Positions 10,959-22,976 of a stretch of DNA of 64,000 nucleotides are shown here, one piece after another. How positions within the stretch are numbered: the stretch's first letter is position 1; every line of letters starts with the position of its first letter. The stretch comes from Aphanomyces cochlioides. Its lineage: Eukaryota > Oomycota > Saprolegniomycetes > Saprolegniales > Verrucalvaceae. The notes under the pieces are model-generated. The model was not told where the DNA came from, ran no database searches, and saw only the letters and a program-made list of their open reading frames with translations. A program made the translations under genes and the position numbers. The DNA is taken from the NCBI GenBank assembly GCA_019828595.1, contig JAHQRK010000003.1, positions 3,720,001 through 3,784,000 of the forward strand. The letters are read 5' to 3'.

Positions 10959-13483
10959 ATGGCCTCTAGCGCGAATAAAATCATCCTTTCGACGGTGTCT
11001 CGATTCGCTCAACGTGAATCGACGCCTGACCCTAGCCAAGCGACGCCCGGTCCGAGCCAAGAAGCCGCTGAAAAACCTCCTTCCTCTAGGAACAGCGCCG
11101 CTGCGTCCGACTCTCTTCGAAGGGAAAATGTTTCCAACCAAGATGGTGTTGACTTAGGTGGTGACACTGGTCCAAATATGGACAAAAAAATGGACCCGAT
11201 GATGCAGGAATGGGTATGGAAATTAATGGTTCCAACGAAAAACCTGCCTCTGATGCCAATGGTGGCAAATTACCCAAGGATTCTGACAAGCCTGGGGAGA
11301 ATATTACCCATCCTGACGGCACCCCTCATGGAAGAGTTTTACCTAATTCGAAAAATCCCTCCAAAGATGGGACAAACTGTCCTGCCAAACCCTCCAACCC
11401 CAAAAAACAAGCTTCGTCCAACAACGAAGGCAAAAAAACCAACTCGAAGAAAAATAATGTATGGGAAGGAGCCCGCCATGTGAAAACCCAATTGGTTCGC
11501 AACACTGGTGGGCATCCCATTGACGACTCTGAATTGGAAGAATTAATTCGACAAGCTCGAGAATTTCGCCAAAACCCTACTGCTATGGATGAATTCATTG
11601 AAGATATCTTGAAAACTCCATCCTCGAAGACTTGCACTGTGGACATTCCTCTGGGAGAAGCTTTCCGTCAAGTCAAGGACTACCAAATCCGAGCGAATTT
11701 AATTACCCAAAACCCGGGTACGCTTTGGGAATCGAAATTCAAGGAAATTCTGTTCCACAAGAAAAACCCGACTACTCTCTCTTTGACGTTTTATGACGAT
11801 GATCTATTGCGCAAAACCTGTGGTACCTCTCTTCGTCTGGGAAAACAAGAATTTACTGTGCCTGAATATTCTCCCCACTCGAAACTTTATTTTATTACTT
11901 TCAACAACCTGGTGGATCACGATATTCAAAAAGCGATCTTGAAAAAGTTGGAAGAGCTCAGTCACTGCGTCATTGTTGGTTTTAACCCCAGTACTGACAA
12001 TTTATTACGCTCGACCCAATTTCGAGTCCTTTTTGACTCCGAAACTTCTCCTTTGGCATTGGTACCAGATGATGGAGGCGAGCCTCTGAGAGAAATTGAA
12101 ATCCAAAACCAAGTTTATGTCTTTCAACATAAAATTCGATCCCTCAATCAAACGGTCCCCCCCAGCGTTCAAGCTAGACTGGAAAAAGCCAAACAAAAAG
12201 ACGACGCTAAAAAGAATACAGACCACGTCGAGGAAAACGTTACAGAGGAAAAACCTGATGCTCCCGAAAATCCATCGACAGAAAACCAACCACCCAATAC
12301 CCCAAAGGAAAATACTGGCACAACTGGAAACTCCGACTCCCCTAATGCCGATCCCAAGGAAAATCAAAATGACAAGGAAAACTTTGTCGACCTGTCAAGC
12401 GATGTGGACATGGAACAAGAGGAGAAATCAAATATCGAAGAGGAAGAAATGGTAGCTCAACCCAAGAAGATATTAAATCCTCCAGAATCACCCAAGGGCT
12501 CGAGCGAGAATAAAATTATTCTCACAGACAAACCCAATTTATCCCAGGACGAATTTAAACCAACTCGAGCCGGTTTTATTCAAGGTCCCCAATACAAAAT
12601 ATCAGCTACCTCGATTCCAACACAAAATCGATTTGCTATCCTCAGTTCAGACGACTCTGACGTGACAACACCAGGCACAACGGTTCCTCGATTCCATCTC
12701 GATATCGTTCCTACCGACACGCCCAAAAAACGTCCTGCTTCGTCCCCAAAATCAACGATACCCAAAAAAATTCCAGCCTCTTCGAAACCAGCAGGAGCCA
12801 AAGTGAAGGCTCAAATCACAGAGCTGAAGAAAAAACTGAATGAATCCACCAACCCATTGGTATTTCATGATGAAACCCTCAACCAACCTGGCTTTATTGG
12901 AAATATCTATATGGACCCAAAATCTCGCAAAATCGCATCCAATTTAATTGCCTCGAGAGGAATTATACGTTTAATGGCTGGAGAAAATCCCATGCAAGCT
13001 ATTGATGAAGAACGATTTACCTCGTACTACCAAAAACAGCATGGCCATCCTCCTCCTGAAAATTACATCCCCACAAATCTATTCCAAAGTTTGTGTCCCA
13101 ATGACGAAGACTAATACATGAGAAGATCTCTAGCAGCAATCGATCTATTTCTGTCCAACAGAGCACCTGAAGCTTATACGAACGATGAGTATATTAATCT
13201 GTGCCTGAAAGACAAAGTCCACCGTTGGCCCAATTGCAATTTAATCACGGACGCCTCCTTCATTAAATTAATTTCCAGTCCTGCTGCTGGAAATCTGGTG
13301 CAACATCATAAAATTGAAGAAGAGCTGAGCCATATTGTGAAAGATCTGGCACTCCAAACAATTGACCCTACGAAGTGTTTTGACTCGGATACTGATGCCT
13401 TGTTAACTTTACTTCCGGACGAAAAGGCTCCTGAACTCGAATACAAAGACTCTGGCGATGGTGACAATGCAGACTCCAATTGA
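10959..13483 (+). pseudogene. LINE ORF1 protein, one frameshift and one stop
   Basis: Starts MASSANKIILSTVSRFAQRE. The frame shifts by one near 11200 and then stays open to a TAA at 13112-13114; the same frame continues to 13483 (KVHRWPNCNLITDASFIKLI). The roughly 840-residue protein is rich in Pro, Ser, Lys and Asn, with a globular-looking middle (VKTQLVRNTGGHPIDDSEL through FRVLFDSETSPLALVPDD) and an acidic linker (VDLSSDVDMEQEEKSNIEEE). Its position before an endonuclease/RT gene marks it as the RNA-binding ORF1 protein. No RRM or CCHC motif is evident. Confidence 0.75.
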
Positions 13484-13583
13484 CTCGCCAACACACAAAA
13501 TCAATTAAAACCACAATCACCACACCCCGACCCAAACCAACACAACGACTTGAAATCAAAAACCCAAAACCCAAATATTAATC

Positions 13584-16500
13584 ATGACCGTGACCACAAT
13601 TAACGCGTTACCACAAGCCATTATCGACTGGGACATTAGCTTGTTTTCTCTCAAAACAAATGGTCTCTCCAATTCTTTCCACCACCTTCTCAAGAACTTT
13701 CTCCTCAAAAACTCTATCTCACTTATCCAAGAAACTCGACTACCTTACCCCAGCGACCATGGCAAAATCAATTTCTACTGGAAAAAACATACCAACCAAC
13801 AAGGCACTTTCTTCTACGAGGAGCCAATTTATTCCATCAGCAATACCTCTCATCCTACTGGAGGCCTTGCTACATTTATTCATCCTGACTGCCCTCTGGA
13901 CAATTGCACCAATTTAAACCACTCTTGGGACAAACCTCTCCTCCGTGGTCGTTAGTTACTTATATCGGCCACTCTGGACAATGTCCCGGTTTTTATTCAC
14001 AACATCTATGCTCCGTACGACTATCACGACCGTGTGGATTTTTTTAATGATCTGCCTCGCGATTTTCCACCCGAAGCTTTTCATATTGTTGGTGGCGACT
14101 TTAACGTTATTTTCTCCCCAACATTAGATTCATACCGTCCCTCGACTCATGCGACCCATGGCTCATATGAACTCAATCTATGGCTACAAGATTTACACCT
14201 CGTTGACATTTTCCGTCAACAAAATCCACTGAAACGTGCTTTCACAAGTCCAAAATTTGTCAATCGGCTTGACTATATTTTCATCTCATCTGCTATGGCA
14301 TCCCTACGTCATCTGAAATTTCGTCACCTGGAACTAATTCCTCATGCTGACCACACTCCCTGCAAATTATTGACCAAACGTCCAGCAGTATCAATGGGAC
14401 CTGGTCCATGGAAAACACCACAATGGGTTCTCAATAATGACAAGGCCAAATTAATTATCTCTCGTCGACTTGAAACCTTCCTTACCAAGACCCAGTTAAA
14501 CTCAAATGTTGGTCTACATTTCGACACCATGATCACCAACATGCGAAATCAATTAAAATACCTACACGACGAGTTGGTCGAAAATCAACAAAGGCCACTC
14601 AAGAAATTATCTATGGATCTGGCTTTATTGATTCGGGATTACCAAAACGCCCCATGTGCGTCCTTGATGGCACGTATCAAAACAATTCAAGCTGCCATAC
14701 ATGAGTATCATGACAGGAAAAAAGTCCTTCCAAAAGACACTGCTATGCAAACTCATCTCGAGAAAGCGGAAAGGTGTACCAAATTTCACCTGAAACCACC
14801 TCGCACTATCCCTTTACAAAAATCTCCCTTCAAGGCACTAAAAATGTCCAATGGAAATATTGCTTCCGATCAACAATCAATTTCCTCGACACTCCACGAG
14901 TTTTATTCTGACCTGTATGGCGACCATGAGGCAGTTGACAAGGAAAGAATGGCCAATTATTTAAAAACTCTGATATCTCGCCGACTCAATATCGACGACA
15001 AGAGATTTATTGGAGCTCCTCTCACGGCAAACGAATTTTATTTTGCCATTAAACACTCCAAACGGAATTCGACACCCAGACCAAATTCACTGCCCTACGA
15101 AATCTTGAAAATGTTTCCCCATGAATGGTCCCTGGCTTTGGAAATGCTATACTATTACCAAATCAACTCTCACTCCAACTTGGCACCCTCCCAATTGACA
15201 AGTTTAATTGTACTGCTGTACAAAAAGGACGACAAACTACTCCCAAAAAATTACCGTCCCATCAGCTTGGCCAATATCGACGTGAAAATCCTCACAATGG
15301 TCCTTGCAGAACGAATGCAGAGAATCATTCAGTCGATAGTCCACCCGGATCAAACAGGTTTTATTCGTGGTCGGTCAATTCAAACCAATTTACTGCGCTT
15401 GGAAGACCTGAATCACTTTATGAAGTTTTATTCCTCCGAGTCTATTGTAGCCCTCTTGGACTTTGAAGAAGCCTTTGATAGGGTCAACCATTCCTATTTA
15501 CTGGCAACCCTGAAGGAATTTAATTTTCCACCATCCTTTCGCAACGTGGTCAAAGTGCTTTATTCAAATCGTCATGGACGCATTATTATCAATGGACATT
15601 TATCCAACCCATTTAAGATCCAACGTGGTGTTTTACAAGGCGATCCATTATCACCTCTTTTATTTGTCTTGGCGCTAGAACCTATATGTTTAGCCATACG
15701 CAAGAGAAAAGATTTGGGCATACGCATTGGCCATCACACTCACACCGGGGGCTATTATGCAGACGACTCCCAATTGTACTCCAAAAATGCATCGACGTTG
15801 CAACTCCAACTCGACATCGTCAAAAAATTCTGTGATGTCTCTGGTTTCAAGTTAAATCTCTCCAAGACAGAATTATTAACCCATGCCAATTTACCTCCAG
15901 ACCTGGCACCCTTGGCTATTACTGATGACAAACCTGCTAAATCGTTGGGCCTTTTAATTTCTCCCAACATCACAGCCACAACACGTTTAAATTCACTATT
16001 GGAGAAATTGGTCACAAGAACACAATTATGGTCTTATCGAGCACGAACCCTACCCGGAAAAGTGACAATCCTAAGGTCGATTTGTTTTCCTGTGCTCTGG
16101 TATCAACTCCAATTTATTCCGATCGACAAAGAATATGCCAAACTATTCGACAAGGTCGCCAAGCAATATATTCACGGCGATACAATTGATCCATACTCGA
16201 CTCAACGTCATTTGCATCAATTCAACTCGGACATTATTTTCCTTCCAAAAGCACAAGGTGGTCTCGGATTTAAATCGTCTACCCACTGGCGGTCAAAACT
16301 ACACCGGGTCATGACCTTTAAAGGCTTCAAGCTACTCTTAGCACCACCTCACAACTCGTATGGGCAAACGAAATTGCCAGCATGGCTATCCATTGGAGAA
16401 TATTTACTCTCCAGAGCCTTCAGTCCATGGGGAAATTTTTATGATCTCCTTTTTATGAGTCCACACTCTAGTATGTACAAAGCCATATTACACCAAGATA

Positions 16501-17630
16501 AGGTTCCACCTCTCTGGTCAGCATTTACTCGACTATGGTTATCCTTATCTCCAACCCCACTTAAATTTCCCACAGTACAAGTCGATGGAAATTTTCCACT
16601 ATGGCACAATCAATTCTTACCCTTGGAGAAAACTGTCTTTGAACACTGCTATCCAAAGACTTATGATTATGCTGTATCACTGGCAAAATTAAATTTTACC
16701 CATGTTCGCCACCTACTCGATGAAAATGGCAATCTTATGGATCGGAAAATCCTGTTAGATTGGATTAAATCTCAATGCTCAAGACGCCATTTAGCCGCTC
16801 CCGATCATAAATGGTGGTATGCTCTACACGGAAGACTTAAAGCTATTCTACCATCTCCACCCGAGGACACAGAAATTAATTTTCGTCAGCCTACACCTTA
16901 TCAGCAGACGGCTACCGAAATTACTTGGGCTGGAAATTTCAAAGATGGCTTTTTACCCTTTATTGATGCCACCTTGGATGATTTAACTCATGAATTTAAA
17001 TCCAAATCGGCTCAGGAGGTTTTACCCACAACTCATTTATTGGTACCCTCGGATTTTTATGCCCACAAGGAAAATATTAAAGTGGTCGCATTCTACAGGC
17101 AGCCCAAATTTATTCTGCCAACGTACAGTGCTTTCATATATCGACTGCTTATACGAGCCTTACCTCTCCGATACAAATTCAAGTACTCGGACGACATCCC
17201 GAACACTTGTATTTTTTGTCATGAAGTGGAGACGTATAAACATTTCATCTTGGACTGTCCATATACTCGGGCATGTTGGAGTCCATTCAAATCCATGGCC
17301 AGATCCCTTAACTTTACTTGGCCAACTACCATGGAAAACATATTCTTCTCTCCTATAGCACTCCAAGACAAAGACCTCCAAGCTGGATATAATTTGCTGT
17401 GGCCAATTTTTTTATCTTGTATTTGGTATACAATATGGAAAACTCGGTGCGACCGGATTTACCGTCCAGATTTACCTAACAAAACACCTATGACGATATC
17501 CATATTAGCAGGACATATTATAAAGCGGCATCTGTACCAAGTCAATCGAGCCTCCTTGGACGACTCCACGAAGGCTTCCTTGACATCGGTGCTTCATAGT
17601 TTGCACCAGAATGAGTGGTTCTCTGCCTAA
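13584..17630 (+). pseudogene. LINE ORF2: endonuclease-reverse transcriptase, one stop
   Basis: Starts MTVTTINALPQAIIDWDISL at 13584 and reads to 17630 in one frame, broken only by a TAG at 13953-13955. Endonuclease motifs: SLIQETRLP, FIHNIYAP, IVGGDFNVIFSP, VNRLDYIFIS, HADHTPCKLL. Reverse transcriptase motifs: NYRPISLANIDVKILTMVL, DQTGFIRGRSIQTNLLRLE, LDFEEAFDRVNH, RGVLQGDPLSPLLFVLALEP, and the catalytic YYADDSQLYS. The C-terminus has CIFCHEVETYKHFILDC, a C-x2-C-x7-H-x4-C knuckle of the zf-RVT type. About 1348 residues, usual for L1/Tx1-like ORF2. It nicks target DNA and copies the element RNA by target-primed reverse transcription. Confidence 0.92.
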
Positions 17631-20097
17631 ATCTTACCACAATCTCAAAACGAGACCTTGGAACCTTAAAAGGCATGTTATATTGCAACCTTTGAAGAAA
17701 TTCACCTAAGTCACCCATATTAATGGGAAAACTCAAAGTGGATTTTCTCGCGACCCACTTGGCCTTTTCATGCGTTTGATGGCTCGTTAGCCCCAGCTAA
17801 CAGAGCTCTATGAACACACCAAGTAACTTTATCTCATGCCGAGTCGTTCACACAATCGACTTGACTTTATCCGTTCACCCAAAATGGCAAAACTATCGAC
17901 AACTCTGGCATTGCCCTGACGATCATTTCAGACATTCTAATGGTCTTCAGGGTTGCTAGACATCCCAAGCAGACAAACGCAAGCGTTAGATTGCAAAAAA
18001 GTGCAGTGGTTCTCTCACAACAACACTTTGAAATTTGTTACGACGTCTCCCCTTGGGGGCGAAATCTCAAAATCGAGTGCACACTTTTTGTTCGGGAAAA
18101 TTGCGCCACTATGCCTAAAAGATTCTCCCATGTCTCCTCCTCAAGATGTGCCAGTTTGCGATTGCTCAAACCTCGCCAAACTCGCGAAACAAAATTCGAA
18201 AGGAAATTCGACTCGGTGACACCCATTTTGAACCGGTTTCAACCCGTCACCAAAAGTGAAATTTCTCTCGACCTACTGCGTGGATTTCTACGTTTAGTGG
18301 CTTGTTACCTCAGTTGAATCGAGCTCTATGCCGACACCAACTAGCACATATTGCAGATCTATGGTTCAAAACCACGAACCCATTTTGGACTGGCACCCAA
18401 ACTGGTGAAACTCCAGGACAACTCGAACGCTTTCCCTACGGTCACCGAGTGACATCTAGGGGTCTAGTGGGTGGCTCCACCACTTATTACGACTAGCCAA
18501 AGCGTTAGAACGCCCTGAAACATCCTGGTTTGCTCGCAATCCTCAATCCAAAATGTCAACCGCCCCTATCCACCGGCTACAACACCTTAAGTCGGCTACA
18601 GGTCGCAAATCATTTCCAATCGACCTGTTACGACTCTTTTCCATTCTATCATGGCTAGACGAGTGTTTTAAGCCATCAAGAGCGATGATTGAAGCCCTGG
18701 AACCTACTTGCCGTCGCCCCGACAACTTTTGGCGAAATGGCTAAAACTCATCGGAATGGCTCCTGAATGCAAATCAACTCAGATCGTCCAACTTAGAGTT
18801 GGAGAGGCTCGAGAATGTCCTCGAGATGGATTTGAGCTATCAAGCACAATGATAGCAGCACAGGAACCCAACTTCCGATTCCAAACCATTTTGAGCTGAT
18901 AAGGCTCCAAAACGACCATCGTAGCTCATTTCAGCTACACGACTCTGTATGCACCGATTAATATGGTGCATCCATCGCTATCCTCCGTTGATGGAGGATA
19001 CCAAGTATGGCTATCTATCTCATAGCCGTTCGGAAGTTATGATTCCATCAAGTTTCGCCGCCGAGACGCCCGATTGGAAAAATCACTGGTTTTGGCTAGA
19101 GCTCTCCCGCTACACGCTACCTATGGCGATTCTAATGGTGCGCTATCCTTCGTACGTATCGTGGCTACGCTCCTGCCAAGTGGCTCCATGGACCGTGGCG
19201 CCGTTCGAAATCCAGCTCCGACGATGCTCGCGCTCGAGACCTATCCACGCATTGCGCATGTCAAAATGGCACCTCCCAAATATTTTACCCGGTTTATTAT
19301 TTTTGGGAGGTTTTCTCCAAATGTCCAACCCACAAGGGATTTTCCCTCTATCTCGCCGCCATCAACTCCGATGAAGACGCTCCTGAAAACAACTTTGCTT
19401 GTCATGGAACGACTGACCTCGGTGATTTTTTTGGCTGGTCAAATCGTCCAAGAACATTTTATTTTGGATGGTCCTCTCTCTCAAATCCAGCTTTTCCCAT
19501 GGTTCCAGCGATTTAATTCGGCCTCCTGAGGTCGAATTAAATTGGCCACGACCTCTTTTGGATTTTTTGGGCTCCTATCTCTTGCCAATTTATTTCCTTG
19601 GGCCTGATTTTATTCTGTTTCGACCCTTTTGGCAATTTTTGGCCTTCCTCTCCTGTCGATTTATTTATTCATGGATCGACCCCAACTCAAGCTTTTATTT
19701 ACTTTTCACTGCGTACCTCCACTTGGAATTTTTATCAAGACATTTGTATACAAATTTTCAAGTCCTCCACGGTCAACCCGAAATTGCCTTGTATCTCGCC
19801 ACCACCAACTCGGATCAAGATGGTCATGAAAAGAAAGTTGCTTGTATGCCTCTTCTCTGCACAGTTGAGTTTTTTCACAGTCTGAATCGCCTTGCAATAT
19901 TTTCTTTCTGCCATGTCCCTCCAAATTACCCCTCACCCAAGTCTATTTCGGTTAAGCAACACTGGACGATTTTCCACAAGAACCTTGCAAGGTCACATTT
20001 CGCAACACATATTTATTATGCGACCTATGAAGCCAAAATCGAAAGTCTAGTTTGCGGCCCTTTTGGGCCATATTAATTCTTTAATATACTCAGTTAA
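17631..20097 (+). other. LINE 3' untranslated region (2.47 kb)
   Basis: No convincing protein-coding frame; the longest open frame (19468-20076) is hydrophobic and shows no domain. Degenerate internal repeats exist: TATCTCGCCGCCATCAACTC near 19350 resembles TATCTCGCCACCACCAACTC near 19793, and GAGCTCTATGAACACACCAA near 17809 resembles GAGCTCTATGCCGACACCAA near 18319. Confidence 0.6.
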
Positions 20098-20285
20098 CCT
20101 CATTGTCCGCAGAATGTGAGGAGTCTTCGATGTCCGCAGAAAGTGAGGAGTCTTCGATGTCCGCGGAAAGTGAAGACTCCTCGATGTTGGCAGAAAGTGA
20201 GGGAGTCTTCGATGTCCGCAGAAAGTCAGGAGTCTTCGATGTCCGCGGAAAGTGAAGACTCCTCGATGTCTGCAGAAATTGAGGA
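20098..20285 (+). repeat. 27-bp tandem repeat encoding MSAESEESS-like units
   Basis: About seven units of the type TCTTCGATGTCCGCAGAAAG plus TGAGGAG. In one frame they read repeated MSAESE(E/D)SS nonapeptides. An extra base near 20207 shifts the frame; the last two units then read in frame into a TAG at 20283. It may be the 3' end of a coding sequence carried by the pogo-type element and cut by the LINE. Not a CRISPR: there are no unique spacers. Confidence 0.7.
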
Positions 20286-20538
20286 GTAGAAGTTTACAAT
20301 CGTTTAGTTACAAAACTTTTGTCCCACGTGCAAAATTGAGTTTTTCCCTCCAATCAAAAGTCTTTATTCATCACTCTTATTGGTTAATTATTGTTTAGAT
20401 TTAGCGAATCACAGGCATTGACGTCACCCAGAAGAGTTGTCAAGTGACGAAATTTATTAAAATACAAACCGAAGCCATATACAAACTTCTATATAAGTTT
20501 GAGTACAACTGTGTCGAGTTTTTCCGGCGTTATCTGTA

Positions 20539-21708
20539 CGAGAAGTAATGAAATTACTATTCATCATCCTGTGAGCTTTATTCCGTGTCATAAAGTGAAT
20601 GATCTTATCCTAAACCTTGTGCATGTAGTGATATATAGCTTCGACTTTCAAGATGGAAATGGATCATATTCATATTGCCCAAGATAGGTCTTTTGCCAGT
20701 CTGTCCGTATTACGTAGTGTAGACAGTGTGGAAACACCGCGCTGATCATCCAGGAAGTTAATGTTACTCATCAAGTTTCATGCCTAAATGAAGCCATCCT
20801 TGTTGCCACGCATGTGGAAAAAAATGGAGCTTTTCCCCACAAACATTTCCTCTCAAACACATATATTACACTTTTCGTCCTTGTAATAACTTATCACTTT
20901 GATTCTGGAGTGGGCTTAAGGCCCATTGCTGAGTCAATCTTTTTCAACCTCATCACTTTTTACTATTTCTTCACGATTTGATTGGCTCTCTCAATCGTAT
21001 CTCGATCGAAATACGATTTGCCTTATATTTTGTGAAAATAGCCAAATAATATTATTGTATACAAAACGCAATATAATTTAAATTGTTTGCGGTCAATTAA
21101 TTTTGGGGAAATGGAATTTATATCTAAAAAAAGATACGATGACCTCTTTTTAGCCAATACAAAGATATGAATTATGGTTTTTGCCTTGTGAATGATTTGA
21201 GCGCTCGTTTCAAAGCGTTCCGTCGCATTTGTCAGTGTATATCCGCTTGGAGCTAATTGAGCGAGAAACCCTGCAAGTCTTCACAAGCACAGTCATACAA
21301 GCTTCCAGTGGGTCGATCCGATATTCACGTTCCTCACCACATACTACCTCTGTTCAATATTTCTTGCAAGTATCAATTTTTTGTCATATTGAAATCAATA
21401 TTTGAAAATAGTCGAAAGTAGAGGTATTTGCTTGTACAGGAAAGTTTGACGATTTTTTGGCACAGATAAGTAGAGAGGAAATCAAATTGGAAGCAATTTA
21501 ATTTCACCACAAAAACTACATACAATCTCCCATATAATAAAATGTTACCGTTCTAAGTGATAGTGGTACAATGTACTCATATAAGTGAACGCTTTACCCA
21601 TCAAATTCCTCCACCCATTTTCGAGATGGCCCCCAACAAGACCAACTTGACATGCCGTTGTCGACGTTGCACTGGTTGGTCATGAGGTCCATCATGTTTT
21701 GACTTTTT
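20539..21708. other. Non-coding, AT-rich stretch
   Basis: Lies between the right TA of the pogo-type element and the mariner relic. Only short open frames. A start-like segment at 21627 (MAPNKTNLTCRC) ends quickly and may be the decayed 5' end of the mariner transposase. No RNA gene was recognised. Confidence 0.4.
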
Positions 21709-22801
21709 GTGTCTAGTTACTACAAGTGTGGCCTTGTTATCAAACACAGGAGTCACATCAAGCCAAAGTTGACAGAGGCCAATAAGTATGCCCGTTTAAA
21801 GTGGTCTGCGGACATGCTAAGGCAATCCAATGATACATACCAAGTCTGCGACTTGATGGATGTTGTGCACGTGGACGAAAAGTGGTTTTTCATGACCCGG
21901 GTGAAATGCAATGTGTACCTCGTTCCTGGTGAGACCCCGCCCCAGCGTACAACGAAATCGAAACGATTTATCACTAAAGTCATGTTCCTCTCGGCCGTAG
22001 CAAGACCAAGGTGGGACAATGCCTCGAAACAATGGTTTGACGGAAAAATTGGGACTTGGAGCTTTACTGAAGTCGTGCAATCCTCTCAAAATCGTGAGCG
22101 TGGTTCTTTTGTGACGAAACCTTTGAATGTTACCCAAGATGTCTATCGGAGTATGCTTACCAATAAAGTCTTCCCAGCTATCAAGGCTAAATGGCCTGCA
22201 GAAGAAAGTCGAACCATATTTGTCCAACAGGACAACGCAAGGCCACATGTTGCTGCCAACGATCCCTTGGTGCTCTCTCATGAGTGTGCAGATGGATGGA
22301 ATATTTGCTTGAAGTGCCAACCCCCGAATTCACCGGATCTCAACGTTCTTGACCTTGGATTTTTTGCTCTTTACAAACACTTTTCGGTGCAAAACGATTG
22401 ATGAATTGATTGCCGCTGTATTCCAAGCGTGGGATGCGATTGAGCACGACAAGTTGACGCGAAACTTTGCTACACTTAAGAGCTGTATTGTCGAAATATT
22501 GCGTGCAAGTGGTGCAATAACTACAAAATACCGCACATGGGCAAGACGGCGTTGATGAGTCGGGCTGCCTCCCAGAAAGATTCGAATGTCCAAGTGATTT
22601 GGCTGAAAGGAGTTTAGCGGCCTTGGAAGTTGAGGAGCAAGAAACTTGGTTTGAAGCATTGGCGGCAGAAGTCGAAACTTCTATGGAGCTGGCCAATCTG
22701 TGCAACGCAATCCACAACCTTCGAATGACTTCTGTTGATGATGAAGATGGTGGTGACGATGTTGAATGGACATGCGACCTTCCAAGATTAATTGCCACTT
22801 G
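21709..22801 (+). pseudogene. Mariner-like transposase relic
   Basis: DDE region of a Tc1/mariner-type transposase: MDVVHVDEKWFFMTRV (first Asp), IFVQQDNARPHVAAND (second Asp), CQPPNSPDLNVLDLGFFALY (third Asp). The frame shifts near 22360 (continuing KTIDELIAAVFQAWDAIEHD) and again near 22530, with the C-terminal acidic part at 22599-22801. The N-terminal helix-turn-helix part is missing. It is homologous to the more complete copy at 27044-28261 (shared EKWF, KVMFLSAVARPR and PPNSPDLN blocks). Confidence 0.85.
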
Positions 22802-22976
22802 AGTACACACTGCATTTCATTGAATAATATTGATTGAAAAGAATGATCTGAGTGAAATCTTATTGGATAGCTGAAAATTATATAGCCAATCAAAAACACG
22901 AAAATGACAAACTTGCAAGAATTACTGAACTGGAGGCTGCGGGAAATCACTCTGATGAATAAATATGTATTAAGCA

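Larger units (their letters stand above)
10879..20097 (+). mobile_element. Full-length L1-like non-LTR retrotransposon
   Basis: A 9219-bp element is bounded by a perfect 17-bp target duplication. Layout: short 5' UTR (10879-10958), ORF1 (10959-13483), ORF2 with apurinic endonuclease, reverse transcriptase and a CCHC knuckle (13584-17630), and an unusually long 2.47-kb 3' region. No poly(A) tail is visible at the 3' end, which reads ATATACTCAGTTAA. Only one frameshift and two stop codons separate it from full coding capacity, so it is recent. Confidence 0.92.
8354..20536 (+). mobile_element. Pogo-type DNA transposon split by two insertions
   Basis: A 36-bp inverted end starting CAGACAACGCCGGAAAAAC at 8354 is matched (33 of 36) by the reverse complement of 20501-20536. 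Both ends are flanked by TA (8352-8353 and 20537-20538), the target duplication of the Tc1/mariner/pogo superfamily. Inside are pieces of one DDE transposase gene (8649-8851 and 9524-10764). Removing the fold-back element (672 bp) and the LINE with one duplication (9236 bp) leaves about 2.3 kb, a normal size for such an element. Confidence 0.85.

Noticed and set aside
11086..13494. Minus-strand open frames across LINE ORF1
   Set aside because: Low-complexity antisense of a Pro/Lys/Asn-rich coding sequence; no domains.
19468..20076. Hydrophobic 200-codon membrane protein
   Set aside because: Lies in the LINE 3' region, has no domain, and overlaps degenerate repeats and other open frames.
20098..20285. 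CRISPR-like array
   Set aside because: Units are contiguous without unique spacers and the sequence is eukaryotic; it is a coding-like tandem repeat.
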